Below, piece after piece: positions 1-9,272 of a stretch of 64,000 nucleotides of DNA. Position numbers and translations under genes: made by a program. This stretch comes from Phycisphaerae bacterium (GTDB lineage Bacteria > Planctomycetota > Phycisphaerae > Sedimentisphaerales > Anaerobacaceae), in assembly GCA_028714855.1 (NCBI GenBank), contig JAQTLP010000001.1, positions 312,572-376,571 on the forward strand. Direction: 5' to 3'. The first letter of the stretch is position 1; every line of letters begins with the position of its first letter. The notes beneath the pieces were generated by a model. It worked only from the letters and a program-made list of their open reading frames with translations. It was not told the DNA's origin and did not search any database.

Positions 1-1017
1 AATCGGCAATCTTGCCAAATAAATCAAAAACGGCCAGGCTGCCTGAGAGTAAGCTTGTGTGTACATTAAAACGATGAAATCGTAGCCGCAGACCAGAAAA
101 AAAGCAAAGGTCGGGAAAATCAGAAGACTGCTCTTGCGAGTAGCCTCATGCCAAAGATTAAGAGAATTCAGGAGCCGACCCTTTTCTGCTTCCACAACCA
201 TATTGGGCATAATCGCCGAGCTGAGACTGGCGGTAAACAGTGCAATAAGCGGCAGCTCTAATGCGCCTGTGGAATAAACCGCATAAACTTCTTTTGAGAA
301 ATAGTATGAAATCAATATACCGTCTAATTTAAGGTTCACAATCCCAATGGTCGTCGTAGCCATCAACGGCCAGCAATAGTTCAACTGTTCAAGCAATAGA
401 CTCTTATTGATATGCCACTGCCCGAACGGCGAAAAGTATATCATCATCAGGGTACCGATAACCGCAAATATTGCTCCAATCAGTATTTTACTCCAAAGAG
501 CTTCGGCTATCCCATACCCCAAAGCAAAAATCATAACGACAGTAAGAATCATTAAGATGGAGTTAAACATGCTGTAAAGACCGGAGAATAGCGCTTTATC
601 CAAACTAATAAGGAAGGAAGGTATCAACTGAACAATTCTATCGAAAAATGGAAAACAGGCAAAAATCTTTATCAGCGGCGCTATCTCAGGATTATTAAAC
701 TGTTTTGCAAATAGACCTGCTGAAAAGAACATTGCTAGTCCGGTCAACAAAGAAATGATACCTGTTATCAGAAGAGTCTGGGCTACAAGATTTCGCCGCT
801 TTTCTGGCCCATACTTTGGAAGAAAGTAGTAAAGGCTGCTTTCAATTTGTATGGTTAATATGCCCGTTAGCAGACCATACACAAGCAGTACCTGTCGGTA
901 ACTTCCGAGCGTTTCCTTGCTGATAAGACGGACAAGAACAATGCCTATTATCAACTGAGTGGCTTGGGTAAGACCCTGAAACAACATTATAAGAATACTG
1001 CGTGTTCTAATTCGCAC
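1..1017 (-). CDS. Polysaccharide flippase (Wzx/MATE-like), partial, runs off left edge
   Basis: Membrane transporter of the polysaccharide flippase type, expected to move undecaprenyl-linked repeat units across the inner membrane. The frame is open from a GTG at 1017 down to base 1, giving 339 codons without a stop, so the C-terminus is missing. The translation is a chain of hydrophobic helices with short polar loops. It starts VRIRTRSILIMLFQGLTQA and contains pairs such as FFSAGLFAKQF and YYFLPKYGPEKRR that resemble the first helices of Wzx proteins. A GAGG lies about 13 bases before the GTG, inside the end of the previous gene, whose stop is only 2 bases upstream, so translational coupling is likely. 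An internal ATG at codon 11 is an alternative start. The neighbours (pyruvyl transferase, epimerases) support a role in surface polysaccharide export. The family call rests on topology and context. Confidence 0.75.
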   Translation of the reverse strand, partial: MRIRTRSILIMLFQGLTQATQLIIGIVLVRLISKETLGSYRQVLLVYGLLTGILTIQIESSLYYFLPKYGPEKRRNLVAQTLLITGIISLLTGLAMFFSAGLFAKQFNNPEIAPLIKIFACFPFFDRIVQLIPSFLISLDKALFSGLYSMFNSILMILTVVMIFALGYGIAEALWSKILIGAIFAVIGTLMMIYFSPFGQWHINKSLLLEQLNYCWPLMATTTIGIVNLKLDGILISYYFSKEVYAVYSTGALELPLIALFTASLSSAIMPNMVVEAEKGRLLNSLNLWHEATRKSSLLIFPTFAFFLVCGYDFIVLMYTQAYSQAAWPFLIYLARLPI

Positions 1018-1019
1018 GT

Positions 1020-2363
1020 TTAATTCAAACCCTCATTTTGAAATTTCGAACAAATTTTTTTCCTTCCCCTCAGCATCCGGTATATCTTCCAAATAGCCCG
1101 TGGAAACAACCGGATAAAGTTACGAAAATGCGATATCCCAAGAGGCAGCCAGAGGGGGACTCTTGGGATTAGTTTGGAACCAAGAGGTTTATCGGTAAAT
1201 AAGGTAAAAGCAAATAAAAAACGGACTTTGAGAGATCTATGATTCTTAAAGGACCGAAATTCTTTGAGCTTGAAATAATTTGGCAAAATAAAGTTACGAC
1301 GTTGCATTTCATTGGCGAAAGAAAATGCTTGGCTTGTGTTCAAATCTAGTCGCTGGCCCCGTATTATTAAATCAGCATCGGCCTTTTCAATGTGAATTTT
1401 ACCAGCTTTCTCTGCTTGCAACAATATTTCATGAGCGGTTTGCGAGCGAACAATAACCGCACTTGGCACAGTTTTGTCGGCAACAAGTCCATAAGGGTCA
1501 CCTACAGACATATCGCTGAGAGCATTTAGTTTATCAAGGCACAAACGGCAATGGATAGGTGTAAAAAATTCTCTTGCACTAGTTCGTCTGTTTCTTGGAA
1601 CATTGAAGATATGACCGGTATTATCTTCTATACGAATATCGCCGGGCCATCCTTTCCATTGCTTGTTTCGATAGTCAAAGGTTTTAACATTTTCGCTGCG
1701 GATTCTTGCGGCTCGAACTAAATAATCGGCGGCCGCATACGTCAAAACACGATCACAAAACAAACCTATTTTCAAAATAATTTTACGGCCAAGCGGTTTG
1801 ATTACTTCTGTCGCGAGTTCGAGTCCCTGCATATGGCAGCCAAGACCTACAAAAACAATAGGGCCTTCAGTTTCGCGGACTTGAGCGATGAGTTGATTTA
1901 CTGGAACAGGACAGTATTTACTTTGCGAGACGTTCATTGCCATCTGAGGTGTTGTAATTATTTGAGCCATCGGCCTCAATGGCTTTTCGGGGTTATCCAA
2001 CACACACAAGGCAGCTTTGGCAAAACCCGTTTCAAGGCAATAAACAAGCATGCTCCTGACAAATCCGCCGGTTTGCCCTTTGGAAATAAACGTCTGGTCT
2101 TGACTCTTAGCCAGACAGGCATAGTTAAATTGACCAACATAGGGACATCCGATGTTTTCACGCATTTTATTGAGAGTATGAAGTTGCGGACATACCTTGC
2201 TGCAAAGACCACACTCATTACAAAGCTCTTTTGTTATTTGCGGAACCAGCGAACCCTGTGGAGTTTCTACCATACGAAGAGCAACATTACTACACACCCC
2301 TACACAAGTTCCACAACCAGTGCAAATATGATTATTTACAACTGTTAAGATATTTTTTGACAC
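1020..2363 (-). CDS. FrhB-like iron-sulfur protein (coenzyme F420 hydrogenase/dehydrogenase beta-subunit family)
   Basis: 447-residue cytoplasmic protein. Two 4Fe-4S clusters are visible at the N-terminus: cysteines 14, 17, 20, 24 (CTGCGTCVGVC) and 48, 51, 54, 58 (CNECGLCSKVC). An FrhB-type body follows, with the conserved GLGCHMQGLE region and a later pair of cysteines in PIHCRLCLDK. Family members use flavin and iron-sulfur clusters for redox chemistry, but many in exopolysaccharide loci are not tied to F420 and have unknown substrates. The gene lies 7 bases after the pyruvyl transferase gene and immediately before the flippase. FrhB-like genes commonly sit beside CsaB-type pyruvyl transferases in such loci, so a role in modifying or reducing a glycan precursor is inferred. 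The basic C-terminal tail of about 70 residues may contact the membrane. Confidence 0.85.
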   Translation of the reverse strand: MSKNILTVVNNHICTGCGTCVGVCSNVALRMVETPQGSLVPQITKELCNECGLCSKVCPQLHTLNKMRENIGCPYVGQFNYACLAKSQDQTFISKGQTGGFVRSMLVYCLETGFAKAALCVLDNPEKPLRPMAQIITTPQMAMNVSQSKYCPVPVNQLIAQVRETEGPIVFVGLGCHMQGLELATEVIKPLGRKIILKIGLFCDRVLTYAAADYLVRAARIRSENVKTFDYRNKQWKGWPGDIRIEDNTGHIFNVPRNRRTSAREFFTPIHCRLCLDKLNALSDMSVGDPYGLVADKTVPSAVIVRSQTAHEILLQAEKAGKIHIEKADADLIIRGQRLDLNTSQAFSFANEMQRRNFILPNYFKLKEFRSFKNHRSLKVRFLFAFTLFTDKPLGSKLIPRVPLWLPLGISHFRNFIRLFPRAIWKIYRMLRGRKKICSKFQNEGLN

Positions 2364-2370
2364 TGATAGC

Positions 2371-3624
2371 TTATTTCTGTTTTATGATATTAATGACTTT
2401 TTTAAAAGTATTTTGCATGCTGTTTTCTATCTCAGGAACTTTCTCTTGGAGCTTTTTTTGGATTTGTTCCCGCTGCTTCCAAGCTCTTATTATCATTTCA
2501 AGAGTTTTCCCGTCATCTTTTTTTCTGACTGGATCGGCTATAAAATCAGATAATTCAACCTGTTCCATCAACTCGTCATATTTGTGAGACCAGCCTATAA
2601 CAGCAACCGGCGTACGCATGGAGAGGGCAGCTACGAGACTGTGATACCGGCTTGCAATCAACAGTTCAGAATTTCCTATCACCGATTTGACCTGTCGTGC
2701 AGATTCACTGCCGGAAAACATTCCCAAACGGGTATTAGGTCCCATCAATTTCAGCAGTAATTCACATAACTGCGGATCATTGCGGCGATTATATGATGCC
2801 TCGTGGGGAATCAACACGACATTACAGTCGGTATTTTCCAGGAAATAATGAATGACTTCCAGGAGGATTCGCACATAGCGATTGTTTGCATCTTCCCCTT
2901 CGACTCTCTCATAAATTCGCATATTAGGTGTTATAGTAATTACCGGCAACTCGCTACTTCGCAGGCCTATCCCATTTAATAACTGACGACTAACAGCTTG
3001 GGTATTATCTACTTCAAAGAGAAAGGCAATATCATTGCAGTAATGAACATCCGATGCTTTTGCACATTGTGCATTGACAAGATAGTCGTAGCTAACCTTT
3101 TCTCTTGCACAGATAAAGCTTGCTTTTTTCAGAGTCCAGCGGGTAAACACCCTAACCCATATATTTCTAAACGGTCCCCAAGACTGTGGCATAAAAATAA
3201 CCTTATTGTCTGCATAATAAGCCCACATGTAATTTAACCATCGCTGGAAGGACGCACGCGGACCGAACTGGTCACTTGAGACGAAACCGGCAATATCGAT
3301 TACAAAATCGGTTGTCCGAAAGATATTATCGAGCTTATCTCGGGACTCGATAGTTCCATATTTCTTACGTTGTTTCATTCCGAGTACAGCTGCAGCCAAT
3401 TTCAACACCTTGTTCAAGCGGCTTCTGCGCTCTGGGTATATAAGATTGAACCCGTCTTTTTTTAGTTTTTCAGCTTCGGATTCATTAATTGGTGTCGTCC
3501 AAAACTTTACATTCGGAAATACCTTTTTTACCTGATCCCTGACAACAAGCATCATTGCCTCGGCACCTTTGCCGATATAATTACCGCCAACGATCATAAT
3601 ATTGATAATTTTATTTGTATCCAC
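2371..3624 (-). CDS. Polysaccharide pyruvyl transferase family protein
   Basis: 417-residue protein of the polysaccharide pyruvyl transferase (CsaB/WcaK) family, which adds ketal pyruvate from phosphoenolpyruvate to sugars of surface polymers. The N-terminus has the glycine-rich VGGNYIGKGAEAMM segment. A central stretch reads IDIAGFVSSDQFG, and the C-terminal half has LIASRYHSLVAALSMRTP followed by VIGWSHKYDEL. The SRYHS motif with its histidine is the most typical signature of this fold. The family can also include glycosyltransferase-like members, so the acceptor is unknown. It is followed at 7 bases by the FrhB-like gene, consistent with one operon. The start ATG is the first in the frame. 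The gap to the upstream epimerase gene is 46 bases, so co-transcription is likely. Confidence 0.85.
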   Translation of the reverse strand: MDTNKIINIMIVGGNYIGKGAEAMMLVVRDQVKKVFPNVKFWTTPINESEAEKLKKDGFNLIYPERRSRLNKVLKLAAAVLGMKQRKKYGTIESRDKLDNIFRTTDFVIDIAGFVSSDQFGPRASFQRWLNYMWAYYADNKVIFMPQSWGPFRNIWVRVFTRWTLKKASFICAREKVSYDYLVNAQCAKASDVHYCNDIAFLFEVDNTQAVSRQLLNGIGLRSSELPVITITPNMRIYERVEGEDANNRYVRILLEVIHYFLENTDCNVVLIPHEASYNRRNDPQLCELLLKLMGPNTRLGMFSGSESARQVKSVIGNSELLIASRYHSLVAALSMRTPVAVIGWSHKYDELMEQVELSDFIADPVRKKDDGKTLEMIIRAWKQREQIQKKLQEKVPEIENSMQNTFKKVINIIKQK

Positions 3625-3670
3625 AATTTCACCCCGAGATGCTTATGGGGCCAAAGACGATTTCAAAAAA

Positions 3671-4771
3671 TCAAAGGGAGAACCGCTGAAGTATATCCGC
3701 AATTCTTTCAGCTGCTTTGCCATCCCAGAATTTCGGAATTCTGCCTTTTGCTTCGAAGTTGTTAGCTTTTATTTCATTGTAATGTTTAAGTATGTCTTCA
3801 GTCTCGATATGTACAAGGCAATTTGTGCCTTCGGTTACAGTTACAGGCCGTTCCGTATTTTCACGCAGTGTCATGCACGGTATTTGGAGTATTGTGGTTT
3901 CTTCCTGAATGCCGCCGGAATCGGTTATGACCAAAGCAGCGTTGCTCATCAGATGCAGAAAATCCACGTAGCCAATCGGCTCAAGCAGAATAAGGTTTGT
4001 TATTGCTTCTATCCGCTTCTCAAGCTTACCACGTCTGATATTATTTCGTGTGCGAGGGTGCATCGGAAAAACCAGCTTTAAATCCTTCTGGATTTCTTCA
4101 AATGCGGCTATAATCTCAGCAAATTTATCGAAGTCATCGACGTTGCTTGGCCTGTGAAGCGTAATTGCTGCATAACCTTTTTTCATAAGCCCAAGCCTGC
4201 TCAGAATATCTGATTTCTTTGCCCTTTCACGATTTTCCATCAGGGTGTCGATCATAACATTGCCGACAAAGTGCACCTTGTTCGAATCAATTCCTTCTCT
4301 GGCGAGGTTATCAAGACCTGCCTGCTCGGTTACAAAGAGCAAATCACAGATGGAGTCAGTAAGGAGACGATTAATTTCCTCGGGCATCGTTCGGTCAAAA
4401 CTTCGCAATCCTGCCTCTACATGAATTAACTTGACTCCGAGCTTTACCGCAACAAGTCCGCACGCAATCGTGCTGTTTACATCACCGACCACCAACACAT
4501 AATCCGGCTTGAAATCCAGAACAACGGGCTCAAAATGCTTCATAATTTCGGCCGTCTGAATGGCGTGACTTGCTGAGCCTACCTCCAGATTTATATCCGG
4601 TTTGGGAATCCGGAGCTCATCAAAAAACAACCTGCTCATATTCTTATCGTAATGCTGGCCTGTATGTAACAGCAGTGTCTCAAAATTGCCTGCTGCCTCA
4701 AACGCCCGTATAATCGGCGCAATCTTCATGAAATTGGGTCTGGCGCCACATACGCAGATAATTTTTATCAT
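3671..4771 (-). CDS. wecB: UDP-N-acetylglucosamine 2-epimerase (non-hydrolysing)
   Basis: 366 residues, the usual family length. It interconverts UDP-GlcNAc and UDP-ManNAc in the cytoplasm, feeding ManNAc-type sugars into polysaccharide synthesis. Visible family motifs in order: CGARPNFMKIAPI at residues 6-18, LLLHTGQHYDKNMS near 35, VVGDVNSTIACGL near 95, HVEAGLRSFDRTMPEEINR near 117, LHRPSNVDD, FPMHPRTRNN, and TDSGGIQEE with the downstream RENTERPVTVTEGTN. These cover the glutamate, histidine and arginine positions typical of the hydrolysis-free epimerases. The RENTERP motif is the classical WecB form, in contrast to the next gene upstream, which has DETEWVE. The two genes are 43 bases apart and look like divergent paralogues with different substrates. 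Confidence 0.93.
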   Translation of the reverse strand: MIKIICVCGARPNFMKIAPIIRAFEAAGNFETLLLHTGQHYDKNMSRLFFDELRIPKPDINLEVGSASHAIQTAEIMKHFEPVVLDFKPDYVLVVGDVNSTIACGLVAVKLGVKLIHVEAGLRSFDRTMPEEINRLLTDSICDLLFVTEQAGLDNLAREGIDSNKVHFVGNVMIDTLMENRERAKKSDILSRLGLMKKGYAAITLHRPSNVDDFDKFAEIIAAFEEIQKDLKLVFPMHPRTRNNIRRGKLEKRIEAITNLILLEPIGYVDFLHLMSNAALVITDSGGIQEETTILQIPCMTLRENTERPVTVTEGTNCLVHIETEDILKHYNEIKANNFEAKGRIPKFWDGKAAERIADILQRFSL

Positions 4772-4814
4772 TTGGTCTTGTTTCTCAAGTGAGTGATTAA
4801 CGGCCCGGACGGCC

Positions 4815-5918
4815 TTAGATCTGATTTACCTGTGATTCAAGGAGAATCCTGCAGATTCGTTCTGCTGAGTGTCCATCTCCATAAAGCATACTGTTATAAG
4901 CGGTTGACTTGTTTTCATTTTGCTTGACCGCATCTACGATTCTTTGCCGCTCCGCCCCGGCTAAAATATTACAGCCGGCCTCGACAGTTTCAACCCATTC
5001 AGTCTCGTCACGCAAAGTAACGCAGGGAACGCTAAACCAGTAGGCTTCTTTCTGGATGCCTCCGGAATCGGTCAGTATCAGCCGAGAGTTCTTTTCGAGC
5101 ATCAGCATGTCAAAATATGCAACCGGATCAATGACACGGACGTTTTTACTGATATTGGTCAATTTTTTGCCCAATATCTTGCGGGTTCGGGGATGCATCG
5201 GCAGGACAACGGGGAAATCGATTTGACCGAATGCGGATAAGATGTCATCCATACGTTTGGTGTCATTGGTATTTTCTGCTCGGTGAATTGTGGCAACATA
5301 ATAACCTTTGGACGGCAGTTCAAGCCTCGACATTATTTGGCTGGACTGTTCCGCAAGATTGACATTGAACAGTACCGAGTCATACATAACATCACCTACT
5401 TGATGCACACCATCGGTGATGCCTTCTTTTTGCAGATTTTCAACCGCAGTATCTGTCGGGCAAAACAAAATACTCGACAAATGGTCTGCTACAAGACGAT
5501 TAATCTCTTCCGGCATTTTGCGGTTAAATGACCTTAAACCGGCTTCGACATGAGCAATCGGAATATGAAGCTTGGCTGCCGCCAAAGCGCCTGCCAGGGT
5601 CGAGTTCGTGTCGCCATAAACTAAAACAATATCAGGTTTTAACTCCAGAAGGACTTCTTCGACCTTTTCCAGCATAAGCCCCGTTTGCCTTCCGTGTAGC
5701 CCTGAGCCAACTTCAAGATTAACATATGGTCTGGGAATTTTTAATTCATCGAAAAATACTTTCGACATGTTCTCATCGTAATGTTGGCCGGTATGCACAA
5801 TCTTTTCGTCAATTATACAATTGGGATTTTCGGTATTATATTTGACGATAGCTCGGCTGACAGCCGCCGCCTTTACGAACTGAGGTCTGGCGCCACATAC
5901 ACAGATAATTTTCATCAT
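4815..5918 (-). CDS. wbpI: UDP-GlcNAc 2-epimerase family protein, WbpI-like
   Basis: 367-residue member of the non-hydrolysing NDP-sugar 2-epimerase family. Motifs: CGARPQFVKAAAV, HTGQHYDENMS, YGDTNSTLAGALAA, HVEAGLRSFNRKMPEEINR, IHRAENT, LPMHPRTRK and TDSGGIQKEAYW followed by DETEWVETVEAG. The last motif is typical of WbpI and related enzymes that epimerise UDP-2,3-diacetamido-2,3-dideoxyglucuronate at C2, rather than of WecB. The WbpE, WbpD and WbpB homologues that make that substrate lie just upstream (7492-10300), so a role as the final epimerase of a diacetamido-mannuronate pathway is the best inference. A plain WecB activity cannot be excluded from sequence alone. The symbol is assigned on motif plus context. 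Confidence 0.85.
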   Translation of the reverse strand: MMKIICVCGARPQFVKAAAVSRAIVKYNTENPNCIIDEKIVHTGQHYDENMSKVFFDELKIPRPYVNLEVGSGLHGRQTGLMLEKVEEVLLELKPDIVLVYGDTNSTLAGALAAAKLHIPIAHVEAGLRSFNRKMPEEINRLVADHLSSILFCPTDTAVENLQKEGITDGVHQVGDVMYDSVLFNVNLAEQSSQIMSRLELPSKGYYVATIHRAENTNDTKRMDDILSAFGQIDFPVVLPMHPRTRKILGKKLTNISKNVRVIDPVAYFDMLMLEKNSRLILTDSGGIQKEAYWFSVPCVTLRDETEWVETVEAGCNILAGAERQRIVDAVKQNENKSTAYNSMLYGDGHSAERICRILLESQVNQI

Positions 5919-5991
5919 TTAGTTAATCCGCCAAAATATTTTCTCGTTGCTACAATGACTTTTTCAAATATTGGTCGCAACTTGAAGCTAT

Positions 5992-7386
5992 TTACGGGAA
6001 TACTTCTGGTTTGCCCTGCGAAGAAATCAGTCTTGCGGCCCAGGCGATTAGGCAGATAGGTGCTTCTTTCATCCCTTTGTTCTGACCGATGACATTTAGG
6101 CCGCCATTGGCTAGGTCCTCCCCCAGTGAGATAAACAGTGCCTTTAAGCTTTCATCATAAGCAGCGAGCCGATGCCATCCAAACCACACATTACCTTGTC
6201 GGCCCGGCCCCATACTTAGTGTGGGGTCTGTTCCATCTATCATGTTGTTAAAGTAAAACAGGGGCTCTTTCTGGGCAACCCAGATGTTTTTCTTAAAGGA
6301 TACAATCAGATTATTTAAGGTTATTTTTTGGGGCAACAGCCCCTTTTCAAAGGCTTGGCAGGCTGCCCAGATGGTTCGATTGGCATGTGAGGTATCTAAA
6401 GTACCGTATTTTACTAAATCGCTTGCCCCCCATGACCATATAAGAGTACCATCTGCCTGATGATAAAGCCCCCAGTCGCTAGGCACTTTACTGCGGTAAA
6501 GAGCATCTGGGTAAGGTTCATCCAAACTGGTTTTTTCTGTAAGATAAATGTCAAACAATAACTTTGACCAGTTGCGGTAGGGGTATTTTTGATATCCCAG
6601 TTCACTCAAGTCAAGGCAGATGCCGGCGAACTGTTCTCGTACGTCGCGACTTCTCGCTATGTTCGCAAGCAGGTATATATTGGATTGGGAACCAGTGAGC
6701 TTTTCAAAAGTTAAATTTGGATTGTAGTACCACCATTTTTTGATGATTTTCTGTTCAACAAAATCAGCAATCTCCTGCCAGCCGCTCACATTTGCCTGTT
6801 TAAGTACAGAGGCAACCATCATAAAGCCGTGTGAACCTTGGAAATCGTTAAGTTGGTTGTGACCACCCATGCCAGCAACCTCCTTAACATAGAAGCAGGG
6901 CCAAGTTCCTCTCTCCTGGCCATACCATAGTAATGTACGCTGGTTTGATTTGGCATCTGCTATTGCTTTTAAAACCAGCCCTTTAGCGGTTTCAAGATAG
7001 TCGAGCTTGTTTGTTGCACGGTACATATCGAGAAGGGCTTGGAGTTCCCGGCGTAAACCATAAACTTTGTTGTCCTTCGCAAAGTTGCGTGATGAATCGA
7101 AGTTGTCCTGATAGTATTGGTCAAATGCCGTAGTTAAGCGGTAAAGCCGGGCGACCTTGTTCTGGTCATCCGGCGATAGATAGCCAGGATTCGGCGAAGG
7201 CAGGTTGGGGGGCGAGTTGGCCGTCTGCGAATCTGAAACTTTATCTGTGGAAGTCTTGTCCGCGACATCATTCACTGAAGAATCGGTGCTTGTCCCTGCG
7301 GCGGACTTCAAAAGAATAACAGAAATAAGCGTTATCGTTGCTGTAATTCTAACATCCCGCAAAATTTTTGCTGATTTCTTTGTCAT
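5992..7386 (-). CDS. Secreted or membrane-anchored protein of unknown function, toroid-like
   Basis: About 464 residues. A hydrophobic N-terminal segment (roughly residues 12-33) reads as a signal peptide or anchor. A Ser/Thr/Pro-rich linker to about residue 75 follows, then a helix-rich body dense in tryptophan and aromatic residues (GQERGTWPCFYVKEVAG, WGLYHQADGTLIWSWGASD, GNVWFGWHRLAAYDES). The regular pattern of aromatic-rich helices resembles an (alpha/alpha)-toroid as found in polysaccharide lyases and glycoside hydrolases, but no specific family is recognised. It sits inside the polysaccharide locus between the WbpI-like epimerase and the WbpE aminotransferase, so a periplasmic role on the exported polymer is plausible. 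The start chosen is the ATG at 7386, with GGTGGGG just upstream; the GTG two codons earlier is an alternative. Function not assigned. Confidence 0.7.
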   Translation of the reverse strand: MTKKSAKILRDVRITATITLISVILLKSAAGTSTDSSVNDVADKTSTDKVSDSQTANSPPNLPSPNPGYLSPDDQNKVARLYRLTTAFDQYYQDNFDSSRNFAKDNKVYGLRRELQALLDMYRATNKLDYLETAKGLVLKAIADAKSNQRTLLWYGQERGTWPCFYVKEVAGMGGHNQLNDFQGSHGFMMVASVLKQANVSGWQEIADFVEQKIIKKWWYYNPNLTFEKLTGSQSNIYLLANIARSRDVREQFAGICLDLSELGYQKYPYRNWSKLLFDIYLTEKTSLDEPYPDALYRSKVPSDWGLYHQADGTLIWSWGASDLVKYGTLDTSHANRTIWAACQAFEKGLLPQKITLNNLIVSFKKNIWVAQKEPLFYFNNMIDGTDPTLSMGPGRQGNVWFGWHRLAAYDESLKALFISLGEDLANGGLNVIGQNKGMKEAPICLIAWAARLISSQGKPEVFP

Positions 7387-7491
7387 AATCACCCCACCAT
7401 TTCCCAGCCGGTCAACATATTACTCTTACCGGCTCCTGGTCATCTGCGAAATTTATTCTTCGACAATCAATTTGCTTAAAATCTGCTGCTT

Positions 7492-8592
7492 CTATCCCAG
7501 AAATGCCAGTATTGTCTCTGCCACAAAATCCTTCATTTCATCCGTAAGCTCGGGATATATCGGAATAGCCATAATCTCATTGGCTGCCTTTTCAGATTCC
7601 GGCAGGTCTCCCTTTTTGTAACCAAGGTGCTTGAAGCACTCCTGAACATGCATTGGCACGGGATAATAGACTTCGCGGCCGATTTTATTATTTTGAAGAT
7701 GCGCCAGCAGCTCATCGCGTTTCGGTACCCGGATGCAGTATTGGTTATAAATGGTCACGCAGTCAGGACTGATATAAGGAGTCTTTACAACGGTTCCTTT
7801 GAATTTTTTATCGTAATAGGCTGCATTGCGCCGTCGGGCCTCAGACCAGTCGTCCAGATGCGGCAACTTGACCAAAAGCACCGCCGCCTGTACTGGGTCA
7901 AGGCGGAAATTACCGCCGATGTATTTATGGTAATACTTCGGCTTGCTGCCGTGATTACGCATAATAACCAGGCGGTTATAAAGCTGCTCGTCATTGGTAA
8001 CTATCATACCGCCGTCCCCGACGCCGCCGAGGTTCTTGCTCGGGAAAAAACTAAAGCACCCCACGGTCCCAATACTGCCTGCCTTTTTACCTTTATAGAC
8101 GCTCGTGATCGACTGGGCGGCGTCCTCTATCACTGCAAGATTATGTTTCCTGGCAACTTCCATAATAGGATCCATATCCGCCATCTGCCCGTACAGATGG
8201 ACGGGCATAATCGCCTTGGTTTTCTCTGTAACAGCCGAAGCGATGAGCTCGGCATCGATATTGTAAGTCTGCGGGTCGATATCTACGAACACCGGCGTTG
8301 CGCCAGTGCGGGAGATACAGCCGATGGTCGCGAAAAAAGTAAACGGTGTGGTTATAACCTCATCACCGGGGCCGATATCCAGGCTCATTAAGCTGTTCAA
8401 AATAGCATCGGTGCCGCTGGAGGCTCCTACTGCGAATTTACATCCGCTTATTTCTGCTACTTGCTTTTCCAGTTCAGCAACTTTCGGACCGCCTATACAT
8501 ATTTGAGTTTCCAGCACTTCCGAAACAGCTGCTAAAACTTCGTCTTTAATTGTTGCATACTGTGCCTTTAAATCCAAAAGTGGTACGTTCAT
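7492..8592 (-). CDS. wbpE: DegT/DnrJ/EryC1/StrS aminotransferase, WbpE-like
   Basis: 366-residue PLP-dependent sugar aminotransferase. The family signature is clear: SSGTDAILNSL near residue 59, EVITTPFTFFATIG, AIMPVHLYGQMADMDPI, VIEDAAQS, and the Schiff-base lysine in FFPSKNLGGVGDGGMI at about residue 185. The YHKYIGGNFRLDPVQAAVL stretch is typical of WbpE/WlbC enzymes that transaminate UDP-3-keto-GlcNAcA with glutamate. It lies 14 bases after the WbpD-like acetyltransferase gene, which overlaps the WbpB-like dehydrogenase gene, so the three form one operon in the same arrangement as in 2,3-diamino-uronic acid pathways. The start ATG at 8592 follows a GGAGACAAT Shine-Dalgarno-like segment. 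Confidence 0.9.
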   Translation of the reverse strand: MNVPLLDLKAQYATIKDEVLAAVSEVLETQICIGGPKVAELEKQVAEISGCKFAVGASSGTDAILNSLMSLDIGPGDEVITTPFTFFATIGCISRTGATPVFVDIDPQTYNIDAELIASAVTEKTKAIMPVHLYGQMADMDPIMEVARKHNLAVIEDAAQSITSVYKGKKAGSIGTVGCFSFFPSKNLGGVGDGGMIVTNDEQLYNRLVIMRNHGSKPKYYHKYIGGNFRLDPVQAAVLLVKLPHLDDWSEARRRNAAYYDKKFKGTVVKTPYISPDCVTIYNQYCIRVPKRDELLAHLQNNKIGREVYYPVPMHVQECFKHLGYKKGDLPESEKAANEIMAIPIYPELTDEMKDFVAETILAFLG

Positions 8593-8606
8593 TGTATTGT
8601 CTCCTG

Positions 8607-9272
8607 CTAATTAGGTTTTTTAAAATCATCATACGGTATTTTGCCGATTGCTTTTTCTGGTGGCAGGGGTGCTTCCTCATCCAAATCGAGACACCTGACC
8701 ACCCCGGGGGTAACTTCTTTGTAATGATAGCCGCTCTCCGGACAGACCATAATGCCGTCCGAATCCGGCTTTGGCAGACGGATTCCATGTCGGCTCATCC
8801 ATCCCTTTTGCTTGGCTGGATTGCCCATCATCAGCGCATAATCCGGAACGTCCTTGGCCACCACGGCGCCGGCAGCTATAAAGCAGTAACGTCCGAGCTC
8901 GATTCCACAGACAATAGTTGCGTTCGCACCTACAGTTGCTCCGCGGCGAAAGATTGTCTTTTCATAAATGCTGTGCCGAATAACCTGCGAGCGGGGGTTC
9001 GTAACATTTGTCAGGACGCACGAAGGGCCGAGAAACACATCGTCTTCAATGATTGTGCCTGTATAAATTGAAATGTTGTTCTGGACCTTCACATTACTGC
9101 CGATTACAACTTCATTGGCCACATTGACATTCTGGCCGAATATACATCTTTCACCAATTTTGACGTCTTTCATTATGTGTGAAAAATGCCATATCTTTGT
9201 CCCTTTGCCTATCTCGCAAGGTTCATCAACATACGCTGACTCGTGAACGAAATAATCTTTTTCTTTGCTCAT
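8607..9272 (-). CDS. wbpD: Sugar O/N-acyltransferase with left-handed beta-helix, WbpD-like
   Basis: 221 residues of hexapeptide-repeat protein. Repeats such as IGKGTKIWHFSHI, IGERCIFGQNVNVAN and VIGSNVKVQNNISIYTG build a left-handed parallel beta-helix. WbpD/WlbB enzymes use acetyl-CoA to acetylate the 3-amino group of UDP-GlcNAc3NA; the segment GAVVAKDVPDYALMMGNPAK is the usual C-terminal end of the helix. A roughly 45-residue tail after the helix contains MVCPESGYHY and is less conserved. The start ATG shares bases with the stop of the WbpB-like gene (TAATG), so the two are translationally coupled. The position between wbpB and wbpE supports the pathway assignment. Confidence 0.9.
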   Translation of the reverse strand: MSKEKDYFVHESAYVDEPCEIGKGTKIWHFSHIMKDVKIGERCIFGQNVNVANEVVIGSNVKVQNNISIYTGTIIEDDVFLGPSCVLTNVTNPRSQVIRHSIYEKTIFRRGATVGANATIVCGIELGRYCFIAAGAVVAKDVPDYALMMGNPAKQKGWMSRHGIRLPKPDSDGIMVCPESGYHYKEVTPGVVRCLDLDEEAPLPPEKAIGKIPYDDFKKPN

